64,000 nucleotides of DNA, taken from contig JACKDU010000001.1 in NCBI GenBank assembly GCA_020633335.1, positions 1-64,000 of the forward strand. The letters are read 5' to 3'. The notes under the pieces are model-generated. The model had not been told where the DNA came from and did not search any database. It worked only from the letters and a program-made list of their open reading frames with translations. The DNA comes from Myxococcales bacterium. GTDB lineage: Bacteria > Myxococcota_A > Polyangia > Nannocystales > Nannocystaceae. The translations under genes were made by a program, and so were the position numbers. Below, in pieces: positions 18,416 through 27,148 of this stretch (positions are counted from its first letter, which is position 1; every line of letters begins with the position of its first letter).

Positions 18416-19840
18416 CTAGGCCGTCGGCCAGGTCCCCGAGATCAGGAGCGACGTCGGGAGCTGCGCGATCTCGGGCGCGTCGCGGGGGAGGAAGACGGTG
18501 AAGGTCGACCCGGCCCCCGGGCTGCTGCGGACGGCGAGGGTGCCGGCCATCATGTCGACCAGCGCCTTCGAAATCGTCAGGCCGAGGCCGGCGCCGCCGT
18601 GGCGCCGGGTCGCCGAGTCGTCGACCTGGTGGAAGCGCTCGAAGAGGTGGGGGATCGCCTCGGCCGGGATGCCGATGCCGGTGTCGCGGACCTCGATCTC
18701 GGCGCCCGTGAGCGCCCCGCGGGCGGCTGAGCGCACGCGGATGGAGATGTCACCGCCCTCGGTGAACTTGGCGGCGTTGTCGAGGAGGTTGAAGACGACG
18801 TGGTGGATCCGCCGGCGGTCACCCGAGATCGTCAGGGCCTCGTCGACCTCGATCTTGAGGGTGTCGCGGTTGCGCTCCAGGGTCGGCCGGACCGCCTCCA
18901 CGACCGTCTCGATGAGCGCCTCGAGGTCGATGATCTCGTTCTCGAGGTGGATCCGGCCGGCCTCGATCCGCGAGATCTCGAGGATGTCGTCGATCATCCG
19001 CAGGAGGTTGGCGCCCGAGGTGCGGATCCGCTGGAGCTCCTCGTTGCACTCGCCGATCGTCCGCCGCTCGCCCTCCTCGAGGAGCATCTCGCTGTAGCCG
19101 ATCACCGCGTTGAGCGGGGTCCGGAGCTCGTGGCTCATGTTGGCGAGGAAGCGGCTCTTGGCGAGGCTGGCGGCCTCGGCGGCCTCGCGGGCGAGCGACG
19201 CCTCGTCGGCGAGCTCGGCCGCCCGCGCCTCCTCGTCGCGGGCGCGGCCGAGGGCCTCCTGGAGGCTGCGGAGCGCGAGGTAGAGGAAGTAGATCGCGGC
19301 CGCGTTGTGGATCAGGTGGGTCTGGAGCGCGAGCTCGGGGGTCAGCGGGGTCTGCGGGATCGCCAGCTTCGCCGCGTAGCCGCCGACGTCGATCATGTAG
19401 ACGCCGACGAGGGCGACGACGATGAGCGCGCCGAAGATCGCGACGATCCAGGTCGGGACCGTGAGCAGCGCCATCAGGATGATCAGCAGGTTGCCGCCGA
19501 GCGAGGGGCTGTAGATCCCGCCGAAGCCGATCGCCGGGACGTTGATCAGCACGAGGAGGAGGAGGAGGAGGAGGACGGCGGTGGTCTGGACGTTGCCGAG
19601 CTTGAGGAGCCCGTAGAGGGTCGCGGCGAAGAGCCAGGCGCCGACCAGGCTGAGCATCCCGGCCGAGGGCCCGGCGATCACGAGCTGGCTGAGCCCGATC
19701 AGCGTGACCGCGCCGAGGAAGAGGCGGAGGAGGTTGGCGAGGATCCGCGCGACCCGCTGCTTCTCGTGGTCGGCGAAGGTTGGGGTCGCGAGGAGACGAC
19801 GCAGCGCGTCCAGGACCCCGCCGCCGCCCCGCTCGGCCAT
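18416..19840 (-). CDS. Membrane sensor histidine kinase
   Basis: The 474-residue protein has about six N-terminal membrane helices (~30-200) forming a sensor of unknown ligand. A short coiled coil (EEARAAELADEASLAREA) follows. The HisKA dimerisation domain reads FLANMSHELRTPLNAVIGY, with the phospho-accepting His near residue 237. The HATPase_c domain follows with its N box (NLLDNAAKF), G1 (DTGIGIP) and G2 (GGAGLGLTISKALV). No receiver domain is attached and no response-regulator gene lies next to it, so it is an orphan kinase, as is common in myxobacteria. The last ~20 residues after the ATPase fold (PEIAQLPTSLLISGTW) are unassigned. Confidence 0.93.
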   Translation of the reverse strand: MAERGGGGVLDALRRLLATPTFADHEKQRVARILANLLRLFLGAVTLIGLSQLVIAGPSAGMLSLVGAWLFAATLYGLLKLGNVQTTAVLLLLLLLVLINVPAIGFGGIYSPSLGGNLLIILMALLTVPTWIVAIFGALIVVALVGVYMIDVGGYAAKLAIPQTPLTPELALQTHLIHNAAAIYFLYLALRSLQEALGRARDEEARAAELADEASLAREAAEAASLAKSRFLANMSHELRTPLNAVIGYSEMLLEEGERRTIGECNEELQRIRTSGANLLRMIDDILEISRIEAGRIHLENEIIDLEALIETVVEAVRPTLERNRDTLKIEVDEALTISGDRRRIHHVVFNLLDNAAKFTEGGDISIRVRSAARGALTGAEIEVRDTGIGIPAEAIPHLFERFHQVDDSATRRHGGAGLGLTISKALVDMMAGTLAVRSSPGAGSTFTVFLPRDAPEIAQLPTSLLISGTWPTA

Positions 19841-20078
19841 AGGGCCACGCTAGCGAGGGTGTGCGCCCCTTGTCGAGGTCGACGTGGGGTGGTGGCGGGC
19901 CCCCGCCCTCGGCCGGTCGTCGTGGCCGGCGCCGACCGTCCCCCCGAGCCGGGACCGCGAAACCAGGACCACAAAGGTGGGACCCCGGGAGACCGTCCTC
20001 CGGGCGCCTCGGGTCAATATCGAGCCCGCGCGTCCGCCGGGGTGGAAGGAGGTGGGTGACCTCGGCTACCTTGATGCG

Positions 20079-21728
20079 ATGGACATGCGCCTAGCTCTGC
20101 CGCTCGCGGTGATCTCGACGATGACGACCCTGGTCGGTGGCGCGGACGCGGCCGAAGACCCGCCGCGCTACGTCGACAACCCCTACCAGGCGCAGCCGAG
20201 CGGTCCGGTGGTCCTCGATCTGAGCCCCGAGGCGGTCGCCGAGCGGCGCGCGCGGCCGGTGAAGCCGGAGATCCCCTTCAGCGATCTCGACAAGTTCCGC
20301 AGCGATCAGGAGCCCGAGCCCGACCTCCTGCGGGCGCGCCCGGGGCTCCCCGAGGGGTGGGTGCAGATCGGCGACGAGGTCGTCCCGGCGGCGGTCGCCG
20401 AGGGAGCCGAGGTGCGGGCGCGCCCGCAGGCGCACCGGCTCTCCGAGGGCGACGGGGCCGACGCCCAGCCGGCGCTGGTTGATGACATCTGCGCGTTCCC
20501 GGATCAGGTGCCGCCCGGGATCTACACCGGCAATTTCCTGCCGGGCGCCGAGTACCCGCGCCGCGGGACGATCTACCTCAACTTCGTCGGCGCCGATCTG
20601 ATCAACGGCAACGGCGAGAACTCGGCGGAGGACTACTCGGTCCTCGCCCTCACCAACCATCACTACCCGGCCTTCACCGGCGGCGAGGCGAAGGCGCTCG
20701 CGGTGATCCAGGCGGTCGAGAAGGACTTCACCCAGTGGGCGATCCGGGTGGTCTACGAGAAGCGGCCGCACAAGACGATCCCGTGGGTGATGACGATGGT
20801 CGGCGGCAAGTACACCGACACGACCTCGGGGCCCGCGGGGGGCGTCGCGCCCTCCGCCGACTGCGAGGACTACGGGATGCGCAACGTCTGCTTCTCGTTC
20901 ACCAACGGGCAGCCGGTCAACCACCAGGCGAACGTGATCGGGCAGGAGATCGGCCACACCTACGGGCTCGCCCACACCTACGGCTCCGATCGGATCATGG
21001 CCTACGGCTACAACACGCAGTCGTCGGCCGACCTGATCTTCGGGGATGACTGCGCCGATGTCCTCACCGCCCCCGACCAGGCGGGCGGCTGCGGCGGGGT
21101 CAACAAGTGCCACTGCGGCGACGCCGACCTGCAGAACGACAAGGCGACGATCTCGGCGATCTACGCCCCGCCGGGGCCCGATAACGTCGAGCCGACGATC
21201 GAGATCACCGGCCCCGCCGACGGCGCGACCTACCCCTCGGGGGCGACGATCGGCGTCAACGTCGACGTCTGGGACGACTTCGGCGGCTACGGCTGGAAGC
21301 TCATGGTCTACAGCGAGGGCGAGCTCCTCGGCGAGGCCTACGACTACGATCGGATCACCCAGTTCTCGCTCTCGTCGCTCCCCGACGGGGTCTACGAGCT
21401 GGTCGCCGAGATCGAGGACCAGGCCGATCACATCGTCCAGGATCGGGTCACCGTCTACCTCGGCGTCGAGCCGATGAGCAGCGGGACCGACGCGGGGACC
21501 GACGCGGGGACGGCCGGCACCGACGCGGGGACCGACGCGGGGACGGCGGGGACGGCCGGGACCGCGGCGAGCGACGCGAGCGGGAGCGACAGCGACGCGT
21601 CCGCGGGCAGCGGCCCCGGCGTCGACGACGAGGAGGGCTGCTCCTGCCGCAGCGATCAGGGCCCGCCGCCGGCGGCCGCGCTCGCGCTCCTCCTCGCGTT
21701 CGGCTGGCGGCGGCGTCGGAGCGCGTGA
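20079..21728 (+). CDS. Secreted metalloprotease-like protein with MYXO-CTERM-like tail
   Basis: The 549-residue protein has a signal peptide (MDMRLALPLAVISTMTTLVGGADA), an N-terminal region, then a zincin-like segment GQEIGHTYGLAH with a downstream Met-turn candidate (DRIMAYG). The motif corresponds to HExxHxxGxxH, but the first ligand is Gln289 instead of His; Glu290, His293 and His299 are kept. A cadherin/Ig-like domain (ITGPADGATYPSGATI) follows, then Thr/Asp/Ala/Gly repeats and a C-terminal tail of Cys (GCSCRS), a hydrophobic helix and Arg-rich end. This resembles the MYXO-CTERM sorting signal. Substrate and activity are uncertain because of the Gln. The stop overlaps the start of the kinase gene. 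Confidence 0.82.
   Translation: MDMRLALPLAVISTMTTLVGGADAAEDPPRYVDNPYQAQPSGPVVLDLSPEAVAERRARPVKPEIPFSDLDKFRSDQEPEPDLLRARPGLPEGWVQIGDEVVPAAVAEGAEVRARPQAHRLSEGDGADAQPALVDDICAFPDQVPPGIYTGNFLPGAEYPRRGTIYLNFVGADLINGNGENSAEDYSVLALTNHHYPAFTGGEAKALAVIQAVEKDFTQWAIRVVYEKRPHKTIPWVMTMVGGKYTDTTSGPAGGVAPSADCEDYGMRNVCFSFTNGQPVNHQANVIGQEIGHTYGLAHTYGSDRIMAYGYNTQSSADLIFGDDCADVLTAPDQAGGCGGVNKCHCGDADLQNDKATISAIYAPPGPDNVEPTIEITGPADGATYPSGATIGVNVDVWDDFGGYGWKLMVYSEGELLGEAYDYDRITQFSLSSLPDGVYELVAEIEDQADHIVQDRVTVYLGVEPMSSGTDAGTDAGTAGTDAGTDAGTAGTAGTAASDASGSDSDASAGSGPGVDDEEGCSCRSDQGPPPAAALALLLAFGWRRRRSA
21481..21555 (+). repeat. Degenerate tandem repeats encoding TDAGTDAGTAG linker
   Basis: Repeated blocks related to GGGACCGACGCG encode the Thr/Asp/Ala/Gly linker of the metalloprotease-like protein, between its Ig-like domain and the C-terminal sorting tail. 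Such repeats expand and contract easily and serve as spacers that lift the catalytic part off the cell surface. Confidence 0.6.
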
Positions 21729-22906
21729 GCTTGCGTGAGCCGGCCGAGGGCGCGGAGCTCGAGGGCCCGCGCGGGCGCTATCGCCTGAGCCGTCGCCTCG
21801 GCGCCGGCGGCTTCGGCGAGACCTGGCTCGCCCACCGCGAGGCCGACGGCCGGCCGGTGGCGATCAAGATCCTCAGCCTCGCGCGCCTCACGGAGTGGAA
21901 GGCGCTCGAGCTCTTCGAGCGCGAGGCCCGGGTCCTCGCCGAGCTCGATCACCCGGCGATCCCGGCGGTCCACGACTACTTCAGCGCTGGCGTCGGGCCA
22001 GCCGCGGGCGCGGGTGAGGGTGAGGGTGCGGGCGACGAGCCACCGACCTGGTTCTTGGTACAGGACTACGTCGAGGGTCGATCGCTGCGCCAGCTCATCG
22101 TCGACCGCGGTCGCCTCGACGCGGCCGGGGCCGAGCGGCTCCTCCGCGATCTCCTCGACGTCCTCGCCTACCTCCACAGCCGCCACCCGCCGGTGATCCA
22201 CCGCGACATCCACCCCGGCAACGTGATCGTCGGCGCCGACGGGCGGGCCTCGCTGGTCGACTTCGGGGCGATCCAGGACCGCCTCCGCGGCGACAAGGGG
22301 GGCTCGACGACGATCGGCACCTTCGGCTTCGTGCCGATGGAGCAGCTCGTCGGCAAGGCGCGGCCGGCCTCCGACCTCTACGCGCTCGGGATGACGATGC
22401 TGGTCGCGCTCAGCCACCGCGAGCCGGAGGAGCTCCCCTACGACGAGGGGGCCTCGAAGGTGCGGGTCGACGAGGCGGTCCCCGGCCTCGCCCCCGGGAT
22501 CCGGCGGGCGATCTCGGGGATGGTCGAGCCGCTGGTCGGGCAGCGCCCGCAGAGCGCGGCCGAGGCGCTCGCCCTCCTCGACCGGCCGGCCCTGCCGGCG
22601 CCCCGCGAGGCGAAGACGCGCGTCGTCGCCCCGGCCGAGGCCCCGCCCTCGGCGATCTGGCGGACGATCGGCGCCCTGGCGATCGGCGGCGGGCTCCTGG
22701 CCGCCGGGGCGATCTACATCCTCTTCTTCGACGCCTTCTCGGAGACCGAGCTCGTCCGGATCTCGATCCTCTGGGTCGCCCCGGTCGCCTTCGGCTTCGG
22801 CGTCCGCTGGGGCGAGCGCTCGCCCCTGGCCACCGGCTTCCTCTGGAGCGGGGTGGCCGTCTTCCTGCTCATCCTCTTCATCTACGGGATCTTCCCGTCG
22901 CTCTAG
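21725..22906 (+). CDS. Membrane-anchored Ser/Thr protein kinase
   Basis: The 393-residue protein starts at a GTG whose last two bases are part of the previous gene's stop (GTGA, 4-base overlap), so translation is probably coupled. The kinase domain (~20-285) has the Gly-rich loop LGAGGFGETW, the catalytic Lys in VAIKIL (~residue 47), the catalytic loop VIHRDIHPGNVIV, the metal motif DFGAI and PMEQL in the activation segment. HRDIHPGN instead of HRDLKPxN is typical of a bacterial subgroup. The C-terminus carries three hydrophobic helices (~318-390) with no large extracellular sensor. A Gly/Glu-rich insert (GPAAGAGEGEGAGDE) sits in the N-lobe. It may signal from the membrane; the substrate is unknown. 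Confidence 0.93.
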   Translation: MSLREPAEGAELEGPRGRYRLSRRLGAGGFGETWLAHREADGRPVAIKILSLARLTEWKALELFEREARVLAELDHPAIPAVHDYFSAGVGPAAGAGEGEGAGDEPPTWFLVQDYVEGRSLRQLIVDRGRLDAAGAERLLRDLLDVLAYLHSRHPPVIHRDIHPGNVIVGADGRASLVDFGAIQDRLRGDKGGSTTIGTFGFVPMEQLVGKARPASDLYALGMTMLVALSHREPEELPYDEGASKVRVDEAVPGLAPGIRRAISGMVEPLVGQRPQSAAEALALLDRPALPAPREAKTRVVAPAEAPPSAIWRTIGALAIGGGLLAAGAIYILFFDAFSETELVRISILWVAPVAFGFGVRWGERSPLATGFLWSGVAVFLLILFIYGIFPSL

Positions 22907-23070
22907 GCCGGCGGGGAGCGGCCTCGGCCGGCCTGCGCCGGCGATCAGCGCGAGTGGGCCCCGAGCGGCGCGGCGCGGAGAGCGCGAAAGCTTTTCCGGA
23001 CGGGCGCTCGCGCGCGGAAATTCGTGCATTCGCCGCCGCATCGCTTGCGGCTTAGCTTGGCGGCGACCCC

Positions 23071-23490
23071 ATGAAGCGCAACGAGCCCATCTCCCACATC
23101 ATGTCCAAGGATGTCCTCTCCGTGCACGTCGCCCAGAAGCTGAGCGACGTCCGCAAGCTCCTCCTCGAGCACGGGATCCACCACGTGCCGGTCGTCAGCG
23201 GCAAGCGCCTGGTCGGCATGATCTCGGCGACCGACATGATGCGCCTCTCGCTCTCGGCCTACGGCGGCGACGAGCAGTCCCTCGACACCGTCCTCGATCA
23301 TCAGTTCTCGATCGAGGAGGTGATGATCAAGGAGCTGGTCACGCTCGACGAGAAGGGCACCGTCCGCGAGGCGGCCGCCAAGCTCCGCGGCGGCCACTTC
23401 CACGGGCTCCCGGTGGTCGACGGCGAGGGCAACCTCCTCGGCCTCGTCACCACCACCGACCTGATCAACTACCTCCTCGACCAGTACTAA
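23071..23490 (+). CDS. CBS-pair domain protein
   Basis: The 139-residue protein consists of two CBS motifs. The first reads ISHIMSKDVLSVHV...HHVPVVSGKRLVGMISATDMM and the second VMIKELVTLDEKGTVREAAAKL...GLPVVDGEGNLLGLVTTTDLI. CBS pairs bind adenosine nucleotides and act as energy or ligand sensors, here as a free-standing module. There is no DNA-binding or enzyme domain and no membrane helix. It is separated from the kinase by 164 bases and probably has its own promoter. The target protein is unknown. Confidence 0.92.
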   Translation: MKRNEPISHIMSKDVLSVHVAQKLSDVRKLLLEHGIHHVPVVSGKRLVGMISATDMMRLSLSAYGGDEQSLDTVLDHQFSIEEVMIKELVTLDEKGTVREAAAKLRGGHFHGLPVVDGEGNLLGLVTTTDLINYLLDQY

Positions 23491-23552
23491 GAGACAGGTC
23501 AGAGAGAGCACGCGCGAGGGCGGCGGCCAGCGGGTCCGTCGCCCTCGGCGCG

Positions 23553-24023
23553 TCAGCCCGCCGCCCGCGGTCGACGGGCGACGGCGAGGCCGGTGAGCGC
23601 CGAGGTCATCAGGACCTCGATGAAGCGGAGGAGCGAGCGGCCGAACGCCGAGCTCAGGCCGACCGCGTCGGCGACCGCCGCCGGCCCGCCGCCGGCCGCC
23701 AGCGCGCGGGCCTCGGCGAGCGCGCGGGTCTCGGCGAGCGCCTCGGGGGCGAGCACCTGGTGGATGAGCCAGGTGAGGACGACCACCGCGAAGCCGCCGA
23801 GGAGGCCGACCTCGACCCCGGCGATGAGCTGCCCGGCGTAGTCGCGGCCCTCGCCGGCGCTCTCGCGGACCGCGAGGGCCGCGGAGGCGACGACGATCGG
23901 CACCGAGAGCCAGGCGAGGTAGCTCACGCCCGGGCGCTCGAGCCAGCCGGCGAGCGCCAGGACGGCCTCGAGCGCGCCGACGCCGACGGCGATCCGGAGG
24001 GCGGCGCGGGTGAGCGGGGACAT
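23553..24023 (-). CDS. Small four-helix membrane protein of unknown function
   Basis: The 156-residue protein has four predicted membrane helices: ~9-27, 35-52, 66-90 and 133-150. An Ala/Glu-rich stretch (EALAETRALAEARALAAGGG) lies between helices 3 and 4. It weakly recalls the DUF4199 layout, but I cannot confirm that. Its start lies 10 bases after the stop of the Csp-type copper storage gene on the same strand, so the two are probably co-transcribed. A role in copper handling is only an inference from position. Codon use matches its neighbours. Confidence 0.68.
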   Translation of the reverse strand: MSPLTRAALRIAVGVGALEAVLALAGWLERPGVSYLAWLSVPIVVASAALAVRESAGEGRDYAGQLIAGVEVGLLGGFAVVVLTWLIHQVLAPEALAETRALAEARALAAGGGPAAVADAVGLSSAFGRSLLRFIEVLMTSALTGLAVARRPRAAG

Positions 24024-24033
24024 CGGCGGGTCG

Positions 24034-24552
24034 CTAGCCGAGGTACTTGGCGAGGGCGGCGAGCGAGTTGCCGCAGGCCTCGGCGCAGTCGCGGCAGGTC
24101 GGGTGCTTGTCGGCGTGGACCTGGCAGGCCTCCTGGCAGCGGCCGCAGGCCTCGCGGGCGACGGCCGCCTGCGCGCGGAGGAGGGGCGAGGGCGCGGCCG
24201 CCAGGGCCGCGAGCGCCTGATTCACCGCGATCATGTCGGTGACCGCCTTGGTGCACGCGATCATCGACGTGTCGCCCTGGCCGAGGAGGATGTAGCAGTG
24301 GGCCTGGCAGATCTGCCCCTTCTGCACGCAATCGCCGGCGACGTCGAGGAGCGCGTGCTCCGGGCTCTGGTCGGCGTCGTGGTGGTGGCTGTGGTCGTGC
24401 GGGGCGACGACCGCCGGCTCCTCCGCCGGCTTCGCCTTCGGCTTCTTCTTCTCCTCGACCGGGCGAACCACCGGCCGCGGCGCGGCGATGTCGTCGTTCG
24501 TGCAGGCGGTGATCAAGGCGGATTGTCCGACGATGAATTCGCGGCGACGCAT
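24034..24552 (-). CDS. Csp-type four-helix copper storage protein, exported
   Basis: The 172-residue protein begins with a twin-arginine-like signal (RRREFIVGQSALITAC), with a lipobox-like Cys. A Lys/Pro linker and a His-rich patch (HDHSHHHDAD) follow. The rest is a four-helix bundle with ten cysteines spaced along the helices (QICQAHC, EACGRCQEACQ, TCRDCAEAC). This is the DUF326/Csp pattern in which inward-facing Cys bind many Cu(I) ions. Methanotroph Csp1 is likewise Tat-exported. The start at 24552 was chosen although the frame is continuous with the P450 upstream, because a mid-protein export signal makes no sense and the P450 stop is probably lost by a sequence error. The downstream partner is a small membrane protein. 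Confidence 0.88.
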   Translation of the reverse strand: MRRREFIVGQSALITACTNDDIAAPRPVVRPVEEKKKPKAKPAEEPAVVAPHDHSHHHDADQSPEHALLDVAGDCVQKGQICQAHCYILLGQGDTSMIACTKAVTDMIAVNQALAALAAAPSPLLRAQAAVAREACGRCQEACQVHADKHPTCRDCAEACGNSLAALAKYLG

Positions 24553-24598
24553 GTCCGAGTGTCTATCACGGATCGCGCCGGGGCTGGGCCCGCAGGGG

Positions 24599-25971
24599 TC
24601 AGGGGCGCAGGGGGCCGGCCGCAGCGCCATCCGGATCGGGCGGCCCGGTCGCAGGGTGATCCGCGGCAGGGGCTCGACCGGGCGTCGATCGACGAGCGCC
24701 GGTCGCACGCGCTGGAGGACGGCGGCGAGGATCAGCGTCCCCTCGACGTTGGCGAAGGCGTTGCCGATGCACACCCGCGGGCCGCCGCCGAAGGGGAGGT
24801 AGGCGTAGCGCGGGCGCGCGCGCTCAGCCTCCGGGAGGAAGCGGTCGGGGTCGAAGCGCTCGGGGTCGGGCCAGAGCTTGGGGTCGCGGTGGGTGAGGTA
24901 GGGCGAGACCATCGCGATCGCCGGCGCCTCGATCCGCAAGCCGTCGATCACGTCGTCCTCGGCGAGGTAGCGGCCGATCGACCAGGCCGGCGGGTAGAGG
25001 CGGAGCGTCTCCTTGAAGACCCGCTCGACGCACGCGAGCGCCGGCAGATCATCGATCGTCGGCGCGCGCCCGCCGAGCGCCGCGGCGACCTCGCGGCCGA
25101 CCTCCGCGGCGACCTCGGGGTGGCGCGCGAGGAGGTAGAGGGCCCAGCTCAGCGCGTTCGCGGTGGTCTCGTGGCCGGCGAGGAAGATCGTCATCACCTC
25201 GTCGCGGAGCTGGACGTCGCTCATCCGCTCGCCGCTCTCCTCGTCGACCGCGGCCATCAGCATCGAGAGGAGATCGCCGGGGTCCTCGCCGGTCGCCCGC
25301 CGGCGGCCGATGATCCCGTAGACGATCGCGTCGAGCTCGCGCTTGCCGGCGAGCGCCCGGCGGTTGGTCCGGATCGGCACCCAGAGCGGCGGGTGGAGGA
25401 GGCGGAGCATCGACACCGACGCCCAGGTGTTGAGGTCGGCGACCGCCCGGCCGACCGCCTCGGCCTCGCCCTCGACGTCGGCGCTGAGGAGCGTCGCGCC
25501 GGCGATCCGCAGGGTCAGGCGGGTCATCTCGTGGTCGACGTCGATCGCCTCGCCGGCGGCCGCGAGCGCGTCCCAGCGGGCGAGCATCGCCTCGGTCATC
25601 GCGGTCATGGTCGCGGCGAAGCCGGCGATCCGCGCGCGGTGAAAGGCCGGCTGGGCGATCCGCCGCTGCCGTCGCCAGCGCTCGCCCTCGGCGGTCAGGA
25701 GCCCCTCGCCGAGGAACTCGCGGAGCTTGCGGTAGCCGCGGCTGCGCTTGGTGTAGCGCTCGGGGTGATCGACGAGGACGTGGTGGATCGCGGTCGGCGA
25801 GCGGAGCACGTAGACCCAGACCCGCGAGGTCGCGCGGAAGCGGAAGAGGTCGCCGGCGGCCGCGGCCGCCCGCTCGAGGAAGGCGAGGGGGTCGCGGCGG
25901 AAGGCGAGGACCGCCCGGAGGCCGCGGCCGCCGGGGGCGAAGGGGGCGTCGCGCGGGGCCTCCGACGGCAC
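24599..25971 (-). CDS. Cytochrome P450 (3' end reconstructed)
   Basis: The ~457-residue P450 has the I-helix motif FLAGHETTANAL, the K-helix ExxR in KETLRLYP, the PERF-like region DPERFDPDRFLP, and the heme loop FGGGPRVCIG with Cys401 as proximal ligand. It should be a soluble or peripheral monooxygenase using ferredoxin or a diflavin partner, neither of which is nearby. In the sequence as given the frame has no stop here and reads on into the copper storage gene. Adding one base to the run of five at 24610-24614 changes the end to MALRPAPLRP followed by TGA at 24599-24601, a normal P450 length. That end is used here. The substrate is unknown. Confidence 0.87.
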
Positions 25972-26024
25972 AGGGCGCCATCATAGCGGAGGGCCCGCGT
26001 CCGCGCGAGCGCGCCCCGATTGGG

Positions 26025-27107
26025 CTACAAGCACGCGGTCTTGTTGGTCTGCGGGTCGGTCCCGCAGATCTTCGTGTCGGGGCAGACGATCCCGCAGCCG
26101 CCGCAGTTGTTCACGGTCTTGAGGCTGGTCTCGCAGCCGTTGAGCGGGTCGTCGTCGCAGTTGCCGTGGCCGGCGGCGCAGATGAACTTGCAGAGGTTCT
26201 TGGAGCAGAGCGCCCAGGGGACCTCCCAGCCCTCGCACATCTCGCCGGCCTCGACGTTGATGTGGTCGTCGCCGCACATGACCGGGGTGCAGTCGCTGTC
26301 GCAGGTCGCCGAGTCCTTGGGGCTGCCGTCGCCGTCGTCGCAGGCCTCGCCCTCCTGGACGATCCCGTCGCCGCAGATCGGCAACTTGCAGAGCGAGGTG
26401 CAGGCGTCGCTGTCGTCGGCGTTGCCGTCGTCGCACTCCTCGCCCGCCTGGACGACGCCGTCGCCGCAGCCCGGGAGCCCGCAGGCGTTGGTGCAGGCGT
26501 CGCCGTCGACCGCGTTGCCGTCGTCGCAGGCCTCGACGCCGACGTGGAGGAAGCCGTCGCCGCAGGTCGCGACCGAGCACGCGCCGACGCAGCCGTCGGC
26601 GTCGCTCTGGTTGCCGTCGTCGCACTCCTCGACGCCGGCCTGGATCAGGCCGTCGCCGCACTTGGCGAGCTCGCAGGCGCTCGTGCAGGCGGCGTCGTCG
26701 GCGTTCGCCGGGCCCTCGTCGCAGGCCTCGCCGGGGCCGAGCTCGCCGTCGCCGCAGGTGACGAGCGCGCAGGCGTTGGTGCAGCCGTCGTCGTCGAGCT
26801 GGTTGCCGTCATCGCAGGCCTCGACGCCGACTTGGATGAGGCCGTCGCCGCAGCGGGCCGCGACGCACTCCGGGGTGCAGGCGCCCTCCTCGGAGTTGGC
26901 GTCGCCGTCGTCGCAGGCCTCCCCGGGATCGACGACGCCGTCGCCGCAGGAGGGCGCGGCGTCGGTGCTCGAGCCCGTCGACGAGCCCCCGCCGCTCGAG
27001 GTCGGGCCGTCGCTGCTCGCTCCCCCGCTGGCGCTCGGCCCGGGATCTGCGAAGCAGCCGCAGAGGGCGAGGGCGAGGGCGAGGGCGATCACCGCAAAGG
27101 GGCGCAT
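26025..27107 (-). CDS. Lipoprotein built of DUF4215 cysteine-rich repeats
   Basis: The 360-residue lipoprotein (ALCGC, Cys18) has a Ser/Gly-rich linker followed by about eight tandem copies of the Myxococcus cysteine-rich repeat, CGDG..xxGxxCDDGN..DxDxCTxxC. It ends in a different Cys-rich module (CCxDxxNGCETSL-like: [20 protein letters not shown]). The repeat is found in large numbers in myxobacterial surface proteins and is probably a disulphide- and calcium-stabilised spacer. No enzymatic domain is present. The Ala-Leu repeat in the signal peptide is encoded by (GGGCGA)n on the opposite strand. It lies 53 bases upstream of the P450 on the same strand. Confidence 0.9.
   Translation of the reverse strand: MRPFAVIALALALALCGCFADPGPSASGGASSDGPTSSGGGSSTGSSTDAAPSCGDGVVDPGEACDDGDANSEEGACTPECVAARCGDGLIQVGVEACDDGNQLDDDGCTNACALVTCGDGELGPGEACDEGPANADDAACTSACELAKCGDGLIQAGVEECDDGNQSDADGCVGACSVATCGDGFLHVGVEACDDGNAVDGDACTNACGLPGCGDGVVQAGEECDDGNADDSDACTSLCKLPICGDGIVQEGEACDDGDGSPKDSATCDSDCTPVMCGDDHINVEAGEMCEGWEVPWALCSKNLCKFICAAGHGNCDDDPLNGCETSLKTVNNCGGCGIVCPDTKICGTDPQTNKTACL
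27065..27085 (+). other. Possible G-quadruplex motif at a lipoprotein start
   Basis: Four GGG runs separated by CGA lie on the plus strand (27065-27067, 27071-27073, 27077-27079, 27083-27085), opposite the coding strand of the DUF4215 lipoprotein and within its signal peptide. The spacing (three-base loops) fits a stable quadruplex in the template strand. It may equally be just the codon pattern for an Ala-Leu repeat. Confidence 0.4.
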
Positions 27108-27148
27108 CGTCCATTAATAACCCGGCGGTGAGACCGGTGACGACCGCG

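Noticed and set aside
24034..25971. A true P450-copper storage fusion protein
   Set aside because: The joint would bury a Tat-like signal inside a cytosolic enzyme, and one extra base at a run of five restores a normal P450 end. Treated as two genes.
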